From positions 1-5,056 of the forward strand of contig JAEEII010000305.1 of NCBI GenBank assembly GCA_016281295.1: a stretch of DNA of 5,056 bases. The letters are read 5' to 3'. The DNA comes from Bacteroidales bacterium (GTDB lineage Bacteria; Bacteroidota; Bacteroidia; Bacteroidales; F082). Below, piece by piece: positions 1 through 4,892 of the stretch. Both the position numbers and the translations under genes were made by a program. The stretch's first letter is position 1. The number at the start of each line of letters is the position of its first letter. The notes below the pieces were generated by a model, which worked only from the letters and a program-made list of their open reading frames with translations, was not told the DNA's origin and did not search any database.

Positions 1-141
1 GACTTCGACATCCCCTACATCGACCGCCTCATCGACGAGCACCTCGCCATGAAGCAGAACCACAACCACGTCCTCTGGGGCCTCATGAACATCGCCATCT
101 GGCACCGCCGCTTCATCGAACGCGACGGCGTCGCCGGCTGA
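1..141 (+). CDS. Asparagine synthetase (glutamine-hydrolysing), C-terminal fragment
   Basis: Open from the first base of the window and closed by TGA at 139-141, this gives the last 46 residues of a protein whose start lies outside. The tail contains a polar helix with HLAMKQNHNH followed by VLWGLMNIAIWHRRFIE. A tryptophan-containing 'L-x-N-x-x-x-W-x-x-x-F' ending of this kind is typical of the C-terminal synthetase domain of AsnB-type amidotransferases. Those enzymes transfer glutamine-derived ammonia to an adenylated aspartate, or to a related acid in polysaccharide clusters, in the cytoplasm. Almost every codon ends in C or G, matching the MBL gene downstream and unlike the adjacent acyltransferase. 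Neither the catalytic Cys2 nor the PPi-loop is inside the window, so the assignment rests on the tail alone. It could be another member of the AsnB/XrtA-associated amidotransferase group. Confidence 0.68.
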   Translation, partial: DFDIPYIDRLIDEHLAMKQNHNHVLWGLMNIAIWHRRFIERDGVAG

Positions 142-193
142 GCATGCAGCTAGAGGAGGGAGACGAGATTCGTGTTCTAATCCGAAAAACGTG

Positions 194-199
194 AGAGGA
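194..199 (+). promoter_or_regulatory. Ribosome binding site deciding the acyltransferase start
   Basis: AGAGGA lies three bases before the ATG at 203. It supports initiation there rather than at the in-frame GTG at 191, which has only an A-rich stretch in front of it. Spacing is a little short. A second, stronger purine run (AGAGGAGGGAG, 152-162) is too far upstream to serve either start. Confidence 0.5.
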
Positions 200-202
200 C
201 CT

Positions 203-1315
203 ATGGCAGACCTTGAGACCATCACCTCCCAGGGTACAGCCAATTCGCCGCCCAATGTGCCTGCATGGACTGTCTTGCGTTTTTTTGCATCATTTTGGAT
301 TCTCTTGTTTCATTTCGGACAAGATATTCTTCCTTTTCCCATCCACGCAGGTATTCCCGTTTCTTTTTTCTTTTTCCTTTCGGGATTCGTGTTGACTTAT
401 TCTTTTCGCTATCGTCATGTCACTAGAGTCCGATTTTTGATTGAACGCTGGGCTCGCCTCGGACCGCTCTATTGGCTTGCCCTGATAGGTTCATTCTTAC
501 TGTGTTGTCCTTTTCAAACATTAGACAGATTGACATTGCTGCCTTGGATAGTTCGTCTAGAGGTCAATGCATTGGGCATTCATACTTGGATTCCGGATTT
601 TGCTCTTTCGTTGAACCCACAAAGCTGGGCTGTTTCTGTTGAGTTGACTCTATATATCCTCTTTTTGTGTATTGGTCCATGGATATTCCGAATGTCCAAA
701 CGGCACCGCTGGACTTCCTTTTGGTGCCTTTGGATTGTCGGAATGTCGCTTTTGTGTTTTGCTCGCGGGTGGGTTTGGGATCGCTGGTTTTATGAGAACA
801 ATTCCAGTCTTCGCTATGTCCACCATTTTCTTCTTTATCACCCCACAATGTACGTGCCAGTTTTCACACTGGGCATGCTGGCAGCTCCTGATTCCAAAGG
901 GAACAGCACCATGTCTATGCCTGTTCTAAGTTTTTTGTTGGCCGTGGCGGGTATTACCATCGCCGTTGTTCCCCAATCATCAGTCTGGCGCTATTTTCTC
1001 CACATGGGAGGGTTGGCCCCTCTCTATGCTTTGTTGCTTCATGCTCTGCGGAGGCCGACCCCAATCGTCAAATTTTTGTCAACTCGCTGGTTAGTTCTCT
1101 TGGGGACATCCAGCTACGCTGTATACATATTCCAGCATCCTCTGAGCCGTGTTTTCAGTCTTGTGTTTTCTGCATGGAAACAAAGCATCCTGGGATTTTC
1201 CATGTTTGTTGTGGTACTAGTTTGTTTCGCTGTTTTTCTAAACCGTTATGTCGAAACTCCTTTGAGAAAACGAATGCTTACGACCTTAACTTTCACTCAA
1301 AGTGAGGCATCATGA
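203..1315 (+). CDS. Acyltransferase-3 family membrane protein (polysaccharide O-acyltransferase)
   Basis: The 370-residue product is a normal full length for the acyltransferase-3 (OafA/YrhL/NodX) family, multi-pass inner-membrane enzymes that move acyl groups, often acetyl, onto sugars. Family signatures appear in order. LRFFASFWILLFHF at about residues 25-38 carries the conserved Arg26 and the putative catalytic His37. FFFFLSGFVLTYSF lies near 55-68. ERWARLGPLYWLAL, at about 81-94, is the RxxR-like loop. SWAVSVELTLYILF runs from about 141. LGTSSYAVYIFQHPL is near 300-314, and YVETPLRK near the C-terminus. About ten hydrophobic segments are visible. ATG 203 is chosen over GTG 191 because of the nearby AGAGGA. 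It follows the asparagine-synthetase tail by 61 bases on the same strand, consistent with a glycan biosynthesis cluster. Codon use is strikingly T-rich (many TTT, CTT, ATT), unlike both neighbours, which suggests horizontal acquisition. The acceptor sugar cannot be deduced. Confidence 0.9.
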   Translation: MADLETITSQGTANSPPNVPAWTVLRFFASFWILLFHFGQDILPFPIHAGIPVSFFFFLSGFVLTYSFRYRHVTRVRFLIERWARLGPLYWLALIGSFLLCCPFQTLDRLTLLPWIVRLEVNALGIHTWIPDFALSLNPQSWAVSVELTLYILFLCIGPWIFRMSKRHRWTSFWCLWIVGMSLLCFARGWVWDRWFYENNSSLRYVHHFLLYHPTMYVPVFTLGMLAAPDSKGNSTMSMPVLSFLLAVAGITIAVVPQSSVWRYFLHMGGLAPLYALLLHALRRPTPIVKFLSTRWLVLLGTSSYAVYIFQHPLSRVFSLVFSAWKQSILGFSMFVVVLVCFAVFLNRYVETPLRKRMLTTLTFTQSEAS

Positions 1316-1413
1316 GATTCTGAGAAAACAATATAATTCCGCTTCTCAATGCGCCTGTTTATTACCAAAACCATGATATTCCTGGCGATTATTGCCACTT
1401 CTTCACCCATGCC

Positions 1414-2220
1414 ATGCGTTTCCTCCAATTCCTGCTTGCCCAAACACTGACATTTTCCCTGACTCTTGCCATGACCGCCCACGCCGAACCGCCCGCCCCC
1501 TTCCATCTCCCCTGCGACGGCTTCGAGGTCCGCGCCTACCAGGACGCCGCACAGCAAATCCCCCCCTCCATCTTCCACCTCCCCGACGGCTCCCCCGTCG
1601 CCGCCCGCGAGCCGCTACGCTCCTCCTGCAACGTATTCCTCGTCATCGACGGCGACCGCCTCACCCTCATCGACGCCGGAAACGGCGCCCCACGCGGCTC
1701 CCTCCTCGCACAGCTCCGCGCCGACGGCATCGACCCCGACGCCATCACCGACGTCCTTCTCACCCACGAACACTTCGACCACGTCGGCGGCCTGTTCCTC
1801 CCCGACGGACGCCCCGCCTTCCCCAACGCCACCCTCCACTACTTCCGCCCCGACGACATCCCCGCCCCCCCCGACTTCGCCACCCGCGCCGAGGCCGCCG
1901 GCTACCCCGTGACCTCCTTCGCCTCCCCCGACGACGCCCGCCTTCCCCCCGGATTCCTCCCCGAACCCGCCCGAGGCCACACCCCCCTCCACGTCTTCTA
2001 CCGCAAAAGCGACGTCCTTTTCATCGGCGACGCCTTCCACGCCGTCGACCTCCAGGTCCCCCACCCCGAAATCTCCGCCCAATGGGACCAATCCCCCGCC
2101 GACGCCTCCCAAGTCCGCCGCACCCTCCTCGACCGCACCCGCTCCACCCCCACCCTCCGCATCTTCGGCGCCCACATCCCCTTCCCCGGCCTCCTCGAAC
2201 TTTCCCCCTCCGCCCCCTGA
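1414..2220 (+). CDS. Exported metallo-beta-lactamase-fold hydrolase
   Basis: The product has 268 residues. Residues 1-24 form a plausible Sec signal peptide: a short basic start, a hydrophobic core, and an AHA|E cleavage site. The mature part shows the MBL-fold zinc set. [10 protein letters not shown] at 117-126 supplies His118, His120, Asp122 and His123. GHTPLH supplies His189. IGDAFH supplies Asp206, and GAHIPFPG supplies His254. [17 protein letters not shown] (73-89) is the usual preceding beta-hairpin. Relatives with a PFPG motif after the last histidine are periplasmic or secreted hydrolases of varied or unknown substrate, including some lactonases, so no substrate is assigned. The protein ends 11 residues after PFPG, where such relatives usually continue with a further short strand, so the tail looks short. 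No clear Shine-Dalgarno precedes ATG 1414; the signal peptide supports this start. Third positions are overwhelmingly C, with long C runs, in sharp contrast to the preceding acyltransferase. Confidence 0.85.
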   Translation: MRFLQFLLAQTLTFSLTLAMTAHAEPPAPFHLPCDGFEVRAYQDAAQQIPPSIFHLPDGSPVAAREPLRSSCNVFLVIDGDRLTLIDAGNGAPRGSLLAQLRADGIDPDAITDVLLTHEHFDHVGGLFLPDGRPAFPNATLHYFRPDDIPAPPDFATRAEAAGYPVTSFASPDDARLPPGFLPEPARGHTPLHVFYRKSDVLFIGDAFHAVDLQVPHPEISAQWDQSPADASQVRRTLLDRTRSTPTLRIFGAHIPFPGLLELSPSAP

Positions 2221-2244
2221 GCCCCTCCTCGCAATCGGTTTTCC

Positions 2245-2277
2245 CGGCCGCGCTTTGGCGCGGCCGTGTCACTTTTT
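2245..2277 (+). terminator. Intrinsic terminator after the MBL hydrolase
   Basis: A perfect 9-bp GC stem, CGGCCGCGC (2245-2253) with GCGCGGCCG (2258-2266), closes on a TTTG tetraloop. It is followed by TGTCACTTTTT, ending in five T. It lies 25 bases past the MBL stop codon. This is a strong rho-independent terminator shape, although six bases separate the stem from the T run. Confidence 0.8.
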
Positions 2278-2317
2278 CGGGGGCGCGATTGCAGTTTGTT
2301 GCATAGCCCGTCGGGAG

Positions 2318-2343
2318 GGACGCGCTTGACGCGTCCGCTTTTT
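2318..2343 (+). terminator. Second, tandem intrinsic terminator
   Basis: GGACGCG (2318-2324) pairs perfectly with CGCGTCC (2330-2336) across a CTTGA loop. GC and then five T (2339-2343) follow directly. It lies about 40 bases beyond the first terminator and would act as a backup stop for transcripts from the MBL gene. It could instead be part of the palindromic repeat series that continues downstream. Confidence 0.65.
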
Positions 2344-2374
2344 CTCGAAATTCGCCGTAAAACAGCAGCATTTG

Positions 2375-2411
2375 CCCCCTCCGGGAGGGGGGATGTCGCC
2401 GCCCGGCGACA
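2375..2411. repeat. Two adjacent GC-rich hairpins
   Basis: CCCCCTC (2375-2381) pairs with GAGGGGG (2385-2391) over a CGG loop. Only two bases later TGTCGCC (2394-2400) pairs with GGCGACA (2405-2411) over GCCC. Neither is followed by a T run, so they do not look like terminators. A paired-hairpin unit of this type in a gene-free stretch is what REP-like dispersed palindromes look like. Copy number in the genome is unknown here. Confidence 0.6.
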
Positions 2412-2453
2412 GGGGGGAGTACGCGCGACAACGGCTTTCCCACAAATCAAAAT

Positions 2454-2541
2454 CGCACCCCTTTTTCGGTCCCAAAACAACTTTCCATACAATGGAAATA
2501 TGTTTTGAGCGCAAGTTTTATCCATTTCCAAAAGGCTGTCC
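2454..2541 (+). repeat. Diverged direct repeat, copy A
   Basis: This copy starts with CGCACCCCTTTTTCGGTCCC (2454-2473). It then has a 17-base insertion relative to copy B, carrying the left arm of a hairpin (TTTCCAT at 2482-2488 with ATGGAAA at 2492-2498). From 2491 it aligns without gaps to copy B, offset by exactly 600 bases. AATGGAAATATGTTTTGAGC (2491-2510) differs from copy B at two of 20 positions. Similarity then decays, and CTGTCC is again shared at 2536-2541. Confidence 0.6.
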
Positions 2542-2671
2542 CTATTTTTCATTCCCTTCCCGCCATCCAAAAGATGCGCAAGAATGAACCACATTTTTGC
2601 ATTTCATTTTCACATAATATACTTGGAATTTTACACAAAATCTACACTCAACTGCATTATACGAGCATAGA

Positions 2672-2797
2672 AGTGGGACTAGAAATCAGATTATTGTTTG
2701 ATTTTTCGCCAATTATATTTGATTTTTCAACATTTCAGCAAACATTCGTTTTCACGCTCAGTCCCACTTTTGTACAATAGTGGGACTTAGATTTCAG
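2672..2797. repeat. AGTGGGACT repeat family with a 28-bp near-palindrome
   Basis: AGTGGGACT occurs at 2672-2680 and 2779-2787 on the plus strand, and in inverted form (AGTCCCACT) at 2760-2768. The two plus-strand copies each continue with a related AG-ATTTCAG-like tail (to 2689 and 2797). The inverted copy and the second direct copy face each other around TTGTACAA (2770-2777), itself a perfect palindrome. The whole of 2760-2787 is therefore symmetric apart from one T-T pair. This could be a cruciform, an operator for a dimeric DNA-binding protein, or a recombination site. Confidence 0.7.
2697..2728 (+). repeat. Phased direct repeat TTTGATTTTTC
   Basis: The 11-mer TTTGATTTTTC occurs at 2697-2707 and again at 2718-2728. 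The 21-base interval is two helical turns, so both copies present the same DNA face. They lie inside the interval bounded by the AGTGGGACT copies. Paired binding sites or phased T-tract bending are possible, but simple AT-rich sequence could also produce this. Confidence 0.45.
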
Positions 2798-2877
2798 TTT
2801 TGAAAACAGAATTGTCAAATTTCCGAATATTTTTGCATTTATTTCATAAGTATACATTTGTATTTTTATAATCGGTT

Positions 2878-3010
2878 GAGGCCGTTTCAAGCCTCCACGC
2901 GGGCATTTTCCGCAATGCCTCCTGCGTCGCATGGCAGGGCCAATGTCGTCTTGTTTCGGACGCACTTTGTCGCAGCTGCGGCCCGCCCGGCGGTCGGGCC
3001 CAACCATTGG
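2878..3010. repeat. GC-rich palindrome island
   Basis: After an AT-rich stretch, composition jumps to GC-rich and several small palindromes follow. GAGGC (2878-2882) pairs with GCCTC (2891-2895). CCTGC (2921-2925) pairs with GCAGG (2934-2938). CGCAGCTGCG (2971-2980) is a perfect 10-bp palindrome. GGCCCG (2980-2985) pairs with CGGGCC (2995-3000), and CCAA (3000-3003) pairs with TTGG (3007-3010). Open frames cross this island on both strands, but none resembles a protein. A dispersed intergenic repeat is the best reading. Confidence 0.5.
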
Positions 3011-3071
3011 AAGGAGAGCGGCGGGACTTTGTTGGAGCGCCAGCGAATGCGTCAGCTGGCAGGGGTGATAA

Positions 3072-3141
3072 CGCATCACTTTTTCGTCCCAATGGAAACA
3101 TGTTTCGAGCACGAAATTTGTCAACGATTAATGCACTGTCC
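3072..3141 (+). repeat. Diverged direct repeat, copy B
   Basis: This matches copy A at 2454-2541. CGCATCACTTTTTCGTCCC (3072-3090) corresponds to the start of copy A, and AATGGAAACATGTTTCGAGC (3091-3110) to its core. It lacks the 17-base insertion. By eye, 34 of 51 positions agree over 3091-3141. Its TTTCG (3103-3107) and CGAAA (3112-3116) form a small hairpin. Confidence 0.6.
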
Positions 3142-3157
3142 ACCAGTTGTCCTTAGT

Positions 3158-3192
3158 AGGCGATGAACCGTCATCCATCCCCACTATCGCCT
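3158..3192 (-). other. Inverted repeat across the acyltransferase stop codon
   Basis: AGGCGAT (3158-3164) and ATCGCCT (3186-3192) are perfect complements 21 bases apart. The second arm overlaps the stop codon of the minus-strand acyltransferase. Inside lies a smaller hairpin, GATGA (3162-3166) with TCATC (3171-3175), which overlaps the outer arm. No T run follows in the direction of transcription, so it is at best a weak 3'-end structure rather than a standard terminator. Confidence 0.35.
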
Positions 3193-4404
3193 CCCCCTTC
3201 TGAGAATGACGAATTCTGTACCCCACCTATGTCTTACCCATCTCACCACACAATGTAACGCACTCGCCATCGCCAAATTCCCCGCCACCACCGCATACAC
3301 ATACCCCGTCCCCTTCAACCCTGGCCACCAATGTCGAAGTTCATACATCAACCAACCATGAGTCAAATACAACTCATAAGAAATCTTTCCCAACCATGTT
3401 AACACACAATTTGAGAATTGAACCTTCATCCCCAAAATGGCAATAGAAACAAAAAACAATGTATTGCATAAAAACGTCGTGAGCCTATCCGCTTCATGCC
3501 TTTCATGCCACCCTTGAGAACAATTAATCAGAATAATAATTCCCATTATTGCCATCACAAACCACCAGCACTTCCCAAAGTATTTGAATTTCTTGCCTTG
3601 TCCGTGTCCTAACCATATCCCTGCCACAAATGCCCCATTACTTATAAAAAGATAATCTGTTTTTTCAGAATAGAATTGTAGTAAAACTGTCAAACAGAAT
3701 GTTCCCAAACAGGACATAACACCCCGAGAATTCAGCGGAAAGGCAGTATTGTGATAGCCCAACCAAAAGACCAAATAAAAGCCTAAAAGAACCGCAAAAA
3801 ACCATCCGAAGTGAACAAGGCCTAGCTGCAAATATAGCTGCTCTGCCCACTTCATATCCCCACGCCATACTTGGATTCCACACAAGAGTGTCATCAAACA
3901 ATAAGGACCAAGCAGGGATTTTAAGCGCGTAGGCCAAAATCCTTTCATATAATCAGGGCGCGTTTCTGCTTGAGTTACAAGTCCATAGCCAGATAAACCC
4001 AAAAATATGGCCACACTAGCCGAGCCCCAAAAACCAAAGCGAGCGAATAAACAACTATCGTCACCTAAGCGCCACAGAGACAAATGAAACATCATCACCA
4101 CACACGCAAACACCCCCCTCAACGCCAGCCCCTGACGCTTGTTCAGGGGTTCCTCGAAAAACTCACCCTTAGGTGCCCGCTTGATGCCCCAGCAAGCGAC
4201 AACCAGCAGCAAAACTGGCAACAAATCAACCCAATTGAATATGACCGACACTTCTGCTTTGTGGTACCATAGCAACCAAACTACCACCGCAAACAGCAAT
4301 CCAAGTACACGGCTCACTATCCAGCTCGCACTGCGTTTCGGAAACCACCCCATCTGGACTTGGCTTCCGTAGTCCTTTTGTGTCACAATTTCATCTTGTC
4401 CCAT
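3184..4404 (-). CDS. Acyltransferase family membrane protein (second, divergent type)
   Basis: The 406-residue product is a multi-pass membrane protein of the acyltransferase-3 superfamily, probably acylating a cell-surface or secreted glycan. Two N-terminal membrane segments (about residues 27-47 and 60-74) precede the conserved core. LRGVFACVVMMFHL at 95-108 has Arg96 and the likely catalytic His107. SVAIFLGLSGYGL lies at 130-142, GWFFAVLLGFYLVFWLGY at 200-217, and further hydrophobic helices near 253-266, 281-293 and 309-326. WLGKISYELYLTHGW (337-351) is the family's C-terminal signature. It shares only these motifs with the acyltransferase at 203-1315, so it is not a recent duplicate. ATG 4404 is preferred over an upstream in-frame TTG at 4437 because AAAGGG lies five bases before the ATG. 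Composition is AT-richer than the GC-rich genes here, suggesting transfer. Its upstream region is unusually structured, so its expression may be controlled by leader RNA. Confidence 0.85.
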   Translation of the reverse strand: MGQDEIVTQKDYGSQVQMGWFPKRSASWIVSRVLGLLFAVVVWLLWYHKAEVSVIFNWVDLLPVLLLVVACWGIKRAPKGEFFEEPLNKRQGLALRGVFACVVMMFHLSLWRLGDDSCLFARFGFWGSASVAIFLGLSGYGLVTQAETRPDYMKGFWPTRLKSLLGPYCLMTLLCGIQVWRGDMKWAEQLYLQLGLVHFGWFFAVLLGFYLVFWLGYHNTAFPLNSRGVMSCLGTFCLTVLLQFYSEKTDYLFISNGAFVAGIWLGHGQGKKFKYFGKCWWFVMAIMGIIILINCSQGWHERHEADRLTTFLCNTLFFVSIAILGMKVQFSNCVLTWLGKISYELYLTHGWLMYELRHWWPGLKGTGYVYAVVAGNLAMASALHCVVRWVRHRWGTEFVILRRGRR

Positions 4405-4406
4405 GT

Positions 4407-4443
4407 CTGCCCTTTCGCACCGCGACGCGGCGCGCAAGGGCAG
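4407..4443 (-). promoter_or_regulatory. Hairpin sequestering the Shine-Dalgarno of the acyltransferase
   Basis: On the minus-strand transcript CUGCCCUU (4443-4436) pairs with AAGGGCAG (4414-4407). The stem continues with CGC/GCG, a G-U pair and CCGC/GCGG around a GUC loop (4426-4424). This makes about 16 base pairs with one G-A mismatch. The downstream arm contains most of the AAAGGG ribosome binding site (4415-4410), and the hairpin ends two bases before the AUG. If formed it should block initiation. The G-U wobble exists only in the minus-strand RNA (A-C on the other strand), which weakly favours an RNA role in this direction. Confidence 0.6.
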
Positions 4444-4454
4444 AAAAAGGCATG

Positions 4455-4532
4455 AAAAAAGCGCGTTTTCGAATCCGTGCCCGCTCTGGAAGCCCTACCA
4501 CAGGCCGCATTGAACGCACGGAGAAAACGCGC
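4455..4532 (-). terminator. Candidate intrinsic terminator / attenuator in the acyltransferase leader
   Basis: On the minus strand GCGCGTTTTC (4532-4523) pairs with GAAAACGCGC (4470-4461), and TCCGTGC (4522-4516) pairs with GCACGGA (4480-4474). That gives 17 base pairs with a three-base bulge. Six T (4460-4455) follow immediately, as in an intrinsic terminator. The loop is long (about 35 bases). It lies about 50 bases before the acyltransferase start, so it would either stop read-through from the transposase or attenuate the acyltransferase. Its 5' arm overlaps a competing hairpin at 4527-4547. Confidence 0.55.
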
Positions 4533-4626
4533 CCATGGGGGGCGCGTCTGCCAAGTGTTCAATGCAAGACCAATGGCCTTGGTATTCCACGACTGGAGGA
4601 AACGTGTGGTAGTATTTCCAGAGCGG
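4481..4626 (-). promoter_or_regulatory. Nested inverted repeats: possible antiterminator/structured leader RNA or MITE-like repeat
   Basis: Three nested stems are visible. The outer one joins 4481-4502 to 4605-4626 with 19 of 22 positions paired: CCGCTCTGGAA with TTCCAGAGCGG, an internal 3x3 loop, then CTACCACA with TGTGGTAG. The middle one is a perfect 9-bp stem, GCATTGAAC (4507-4515) with GTTCAATGC (4557-4565). The inner one is ACGCGCCC (4527-4534) with GGGCGCGT (4540-4547) around ATGGG. The 3' part also has ACCAA (4569-4573) with TTGGT (4579-4583). The structure is incompatible with the terminator-like hairpin at 4455-4532, because both use 4527-4532. Read as RNA it resembles an antiterminator or aptamer domain. 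Read as DNA it resembles a small palindromic repeat with about 22-bp terminal inverted repeats. No known riboswitch class is recognised. Confidence 0.5.
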
Positions 4627-4892
4627 TGTCGTGTCAGCAGTTTACGCTATAAGTGGATCGTCGTTATTTTTTGTTCGATGGATTGTCTCCGTGGGTGCCT
4701 GTTGGGTGCTTCCAGTGGGGGGAATGCAACCGTCCGCGCCTCAATATACTCCCCTCCTTCCAGCTGTGAAAGAAATATCGGAAAAATGCATAACAAAGGT
4801 TTCGGGGACTCACATTATAGCCCTCTAGCCCGACTTTCCACGTTCGAGGGTAAAACAGGGTTGTTACCTAAGATTTTGCTCATAGGTCTCCA
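4627..4892. other. Non-coding stretch between the structured leader and the transposase
   Basis: The frames that cross this segment on the plus strand do not look like a protein, and no function is recognised. A minus-strand TATAAT (4819-4814) could be a -10 element, but no convincing -35 was found upstream of it. GGGTGC is repeated at 4693-4698 and 4704-4709. The right-hand end of the insertion sequence whose transposase ends at 4893 should lie in this interval; its terminal inverted repeat cannot be placed because the other end is outside the window. Confidence 0.4.

Larger units (their letters stand above)
2221..3183. other. Gene-free, repeat-rich intergenic region
   Basis: No reading frame in this stretch has a credible protein sequence, ribosome binding site and composition together. 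The longest, 2858-3166 on the plus strand and 2735-3124 on the minus strand, run through palindromes and repeats and translate to low-complexity or Arg/Ala/Pro-rich peptides. The region falls into four parts: terminators and GC hairpins (2245-2411), repeat copy A (2454-2541), an AT-rich core (about 2550-2875) with the AGTGGGACT palindrome, then a GC-rich palindrome island and repeat copy B (2878-3141). It separates the plus-strand MBL gene from the convergent acyltransferase. Confidence 0.7.

Noticed and set aside
1349..1450. 33-residue plus-strand frame starting ATG 1349 with a signal-peptide-like hydrophobic run and an early cysteine
   Set aside because: It has no ribosome binding site, ends inside the MBL gene in another frame, and the MBL protein already has its own complete signal peptide.
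1615..2175. 186-codon minus-strand frame made largely of Gly, Val, Ala, Glu and Asp
   Set aside because: It is the antisense shadow of the C-ending codons of the MBL gene; low complexity and no start signal.
1392..2306. 304-codon plus-strand frame rich in Arg, Pro and His over the MBL gene
   Set aside because: It is a shifted reading of C-rich codons, with no recognisable domain. The MBL frame shows complete zinc motifs.
2517..2525. Possible DnaA box (TTATCCATT)
   Set aside because: A single imperfect match without neighbours or replication genes is not evidence for an origin.
2597..2623. Possible promoter TTGCAT...TATACT in the AT-rich core
   Set aside because: Spacing is 15 bases at best and no gene follows on the plus strand; AT-rich DNA gives such matches by chance.
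2672..2797. CRISPR-like array from the AGTGGGACT copies
   Set aside because: There are only three short copies, one inverted, with irregular spacing. This does not fit a CRISPR array.
2858..3166. 102-codon plus-strand frame through the GC-rich island
   Set aside because: It crosses palindromes and repeat copy B, changes composition midway, and has no ribosome binding site or family resemblance.
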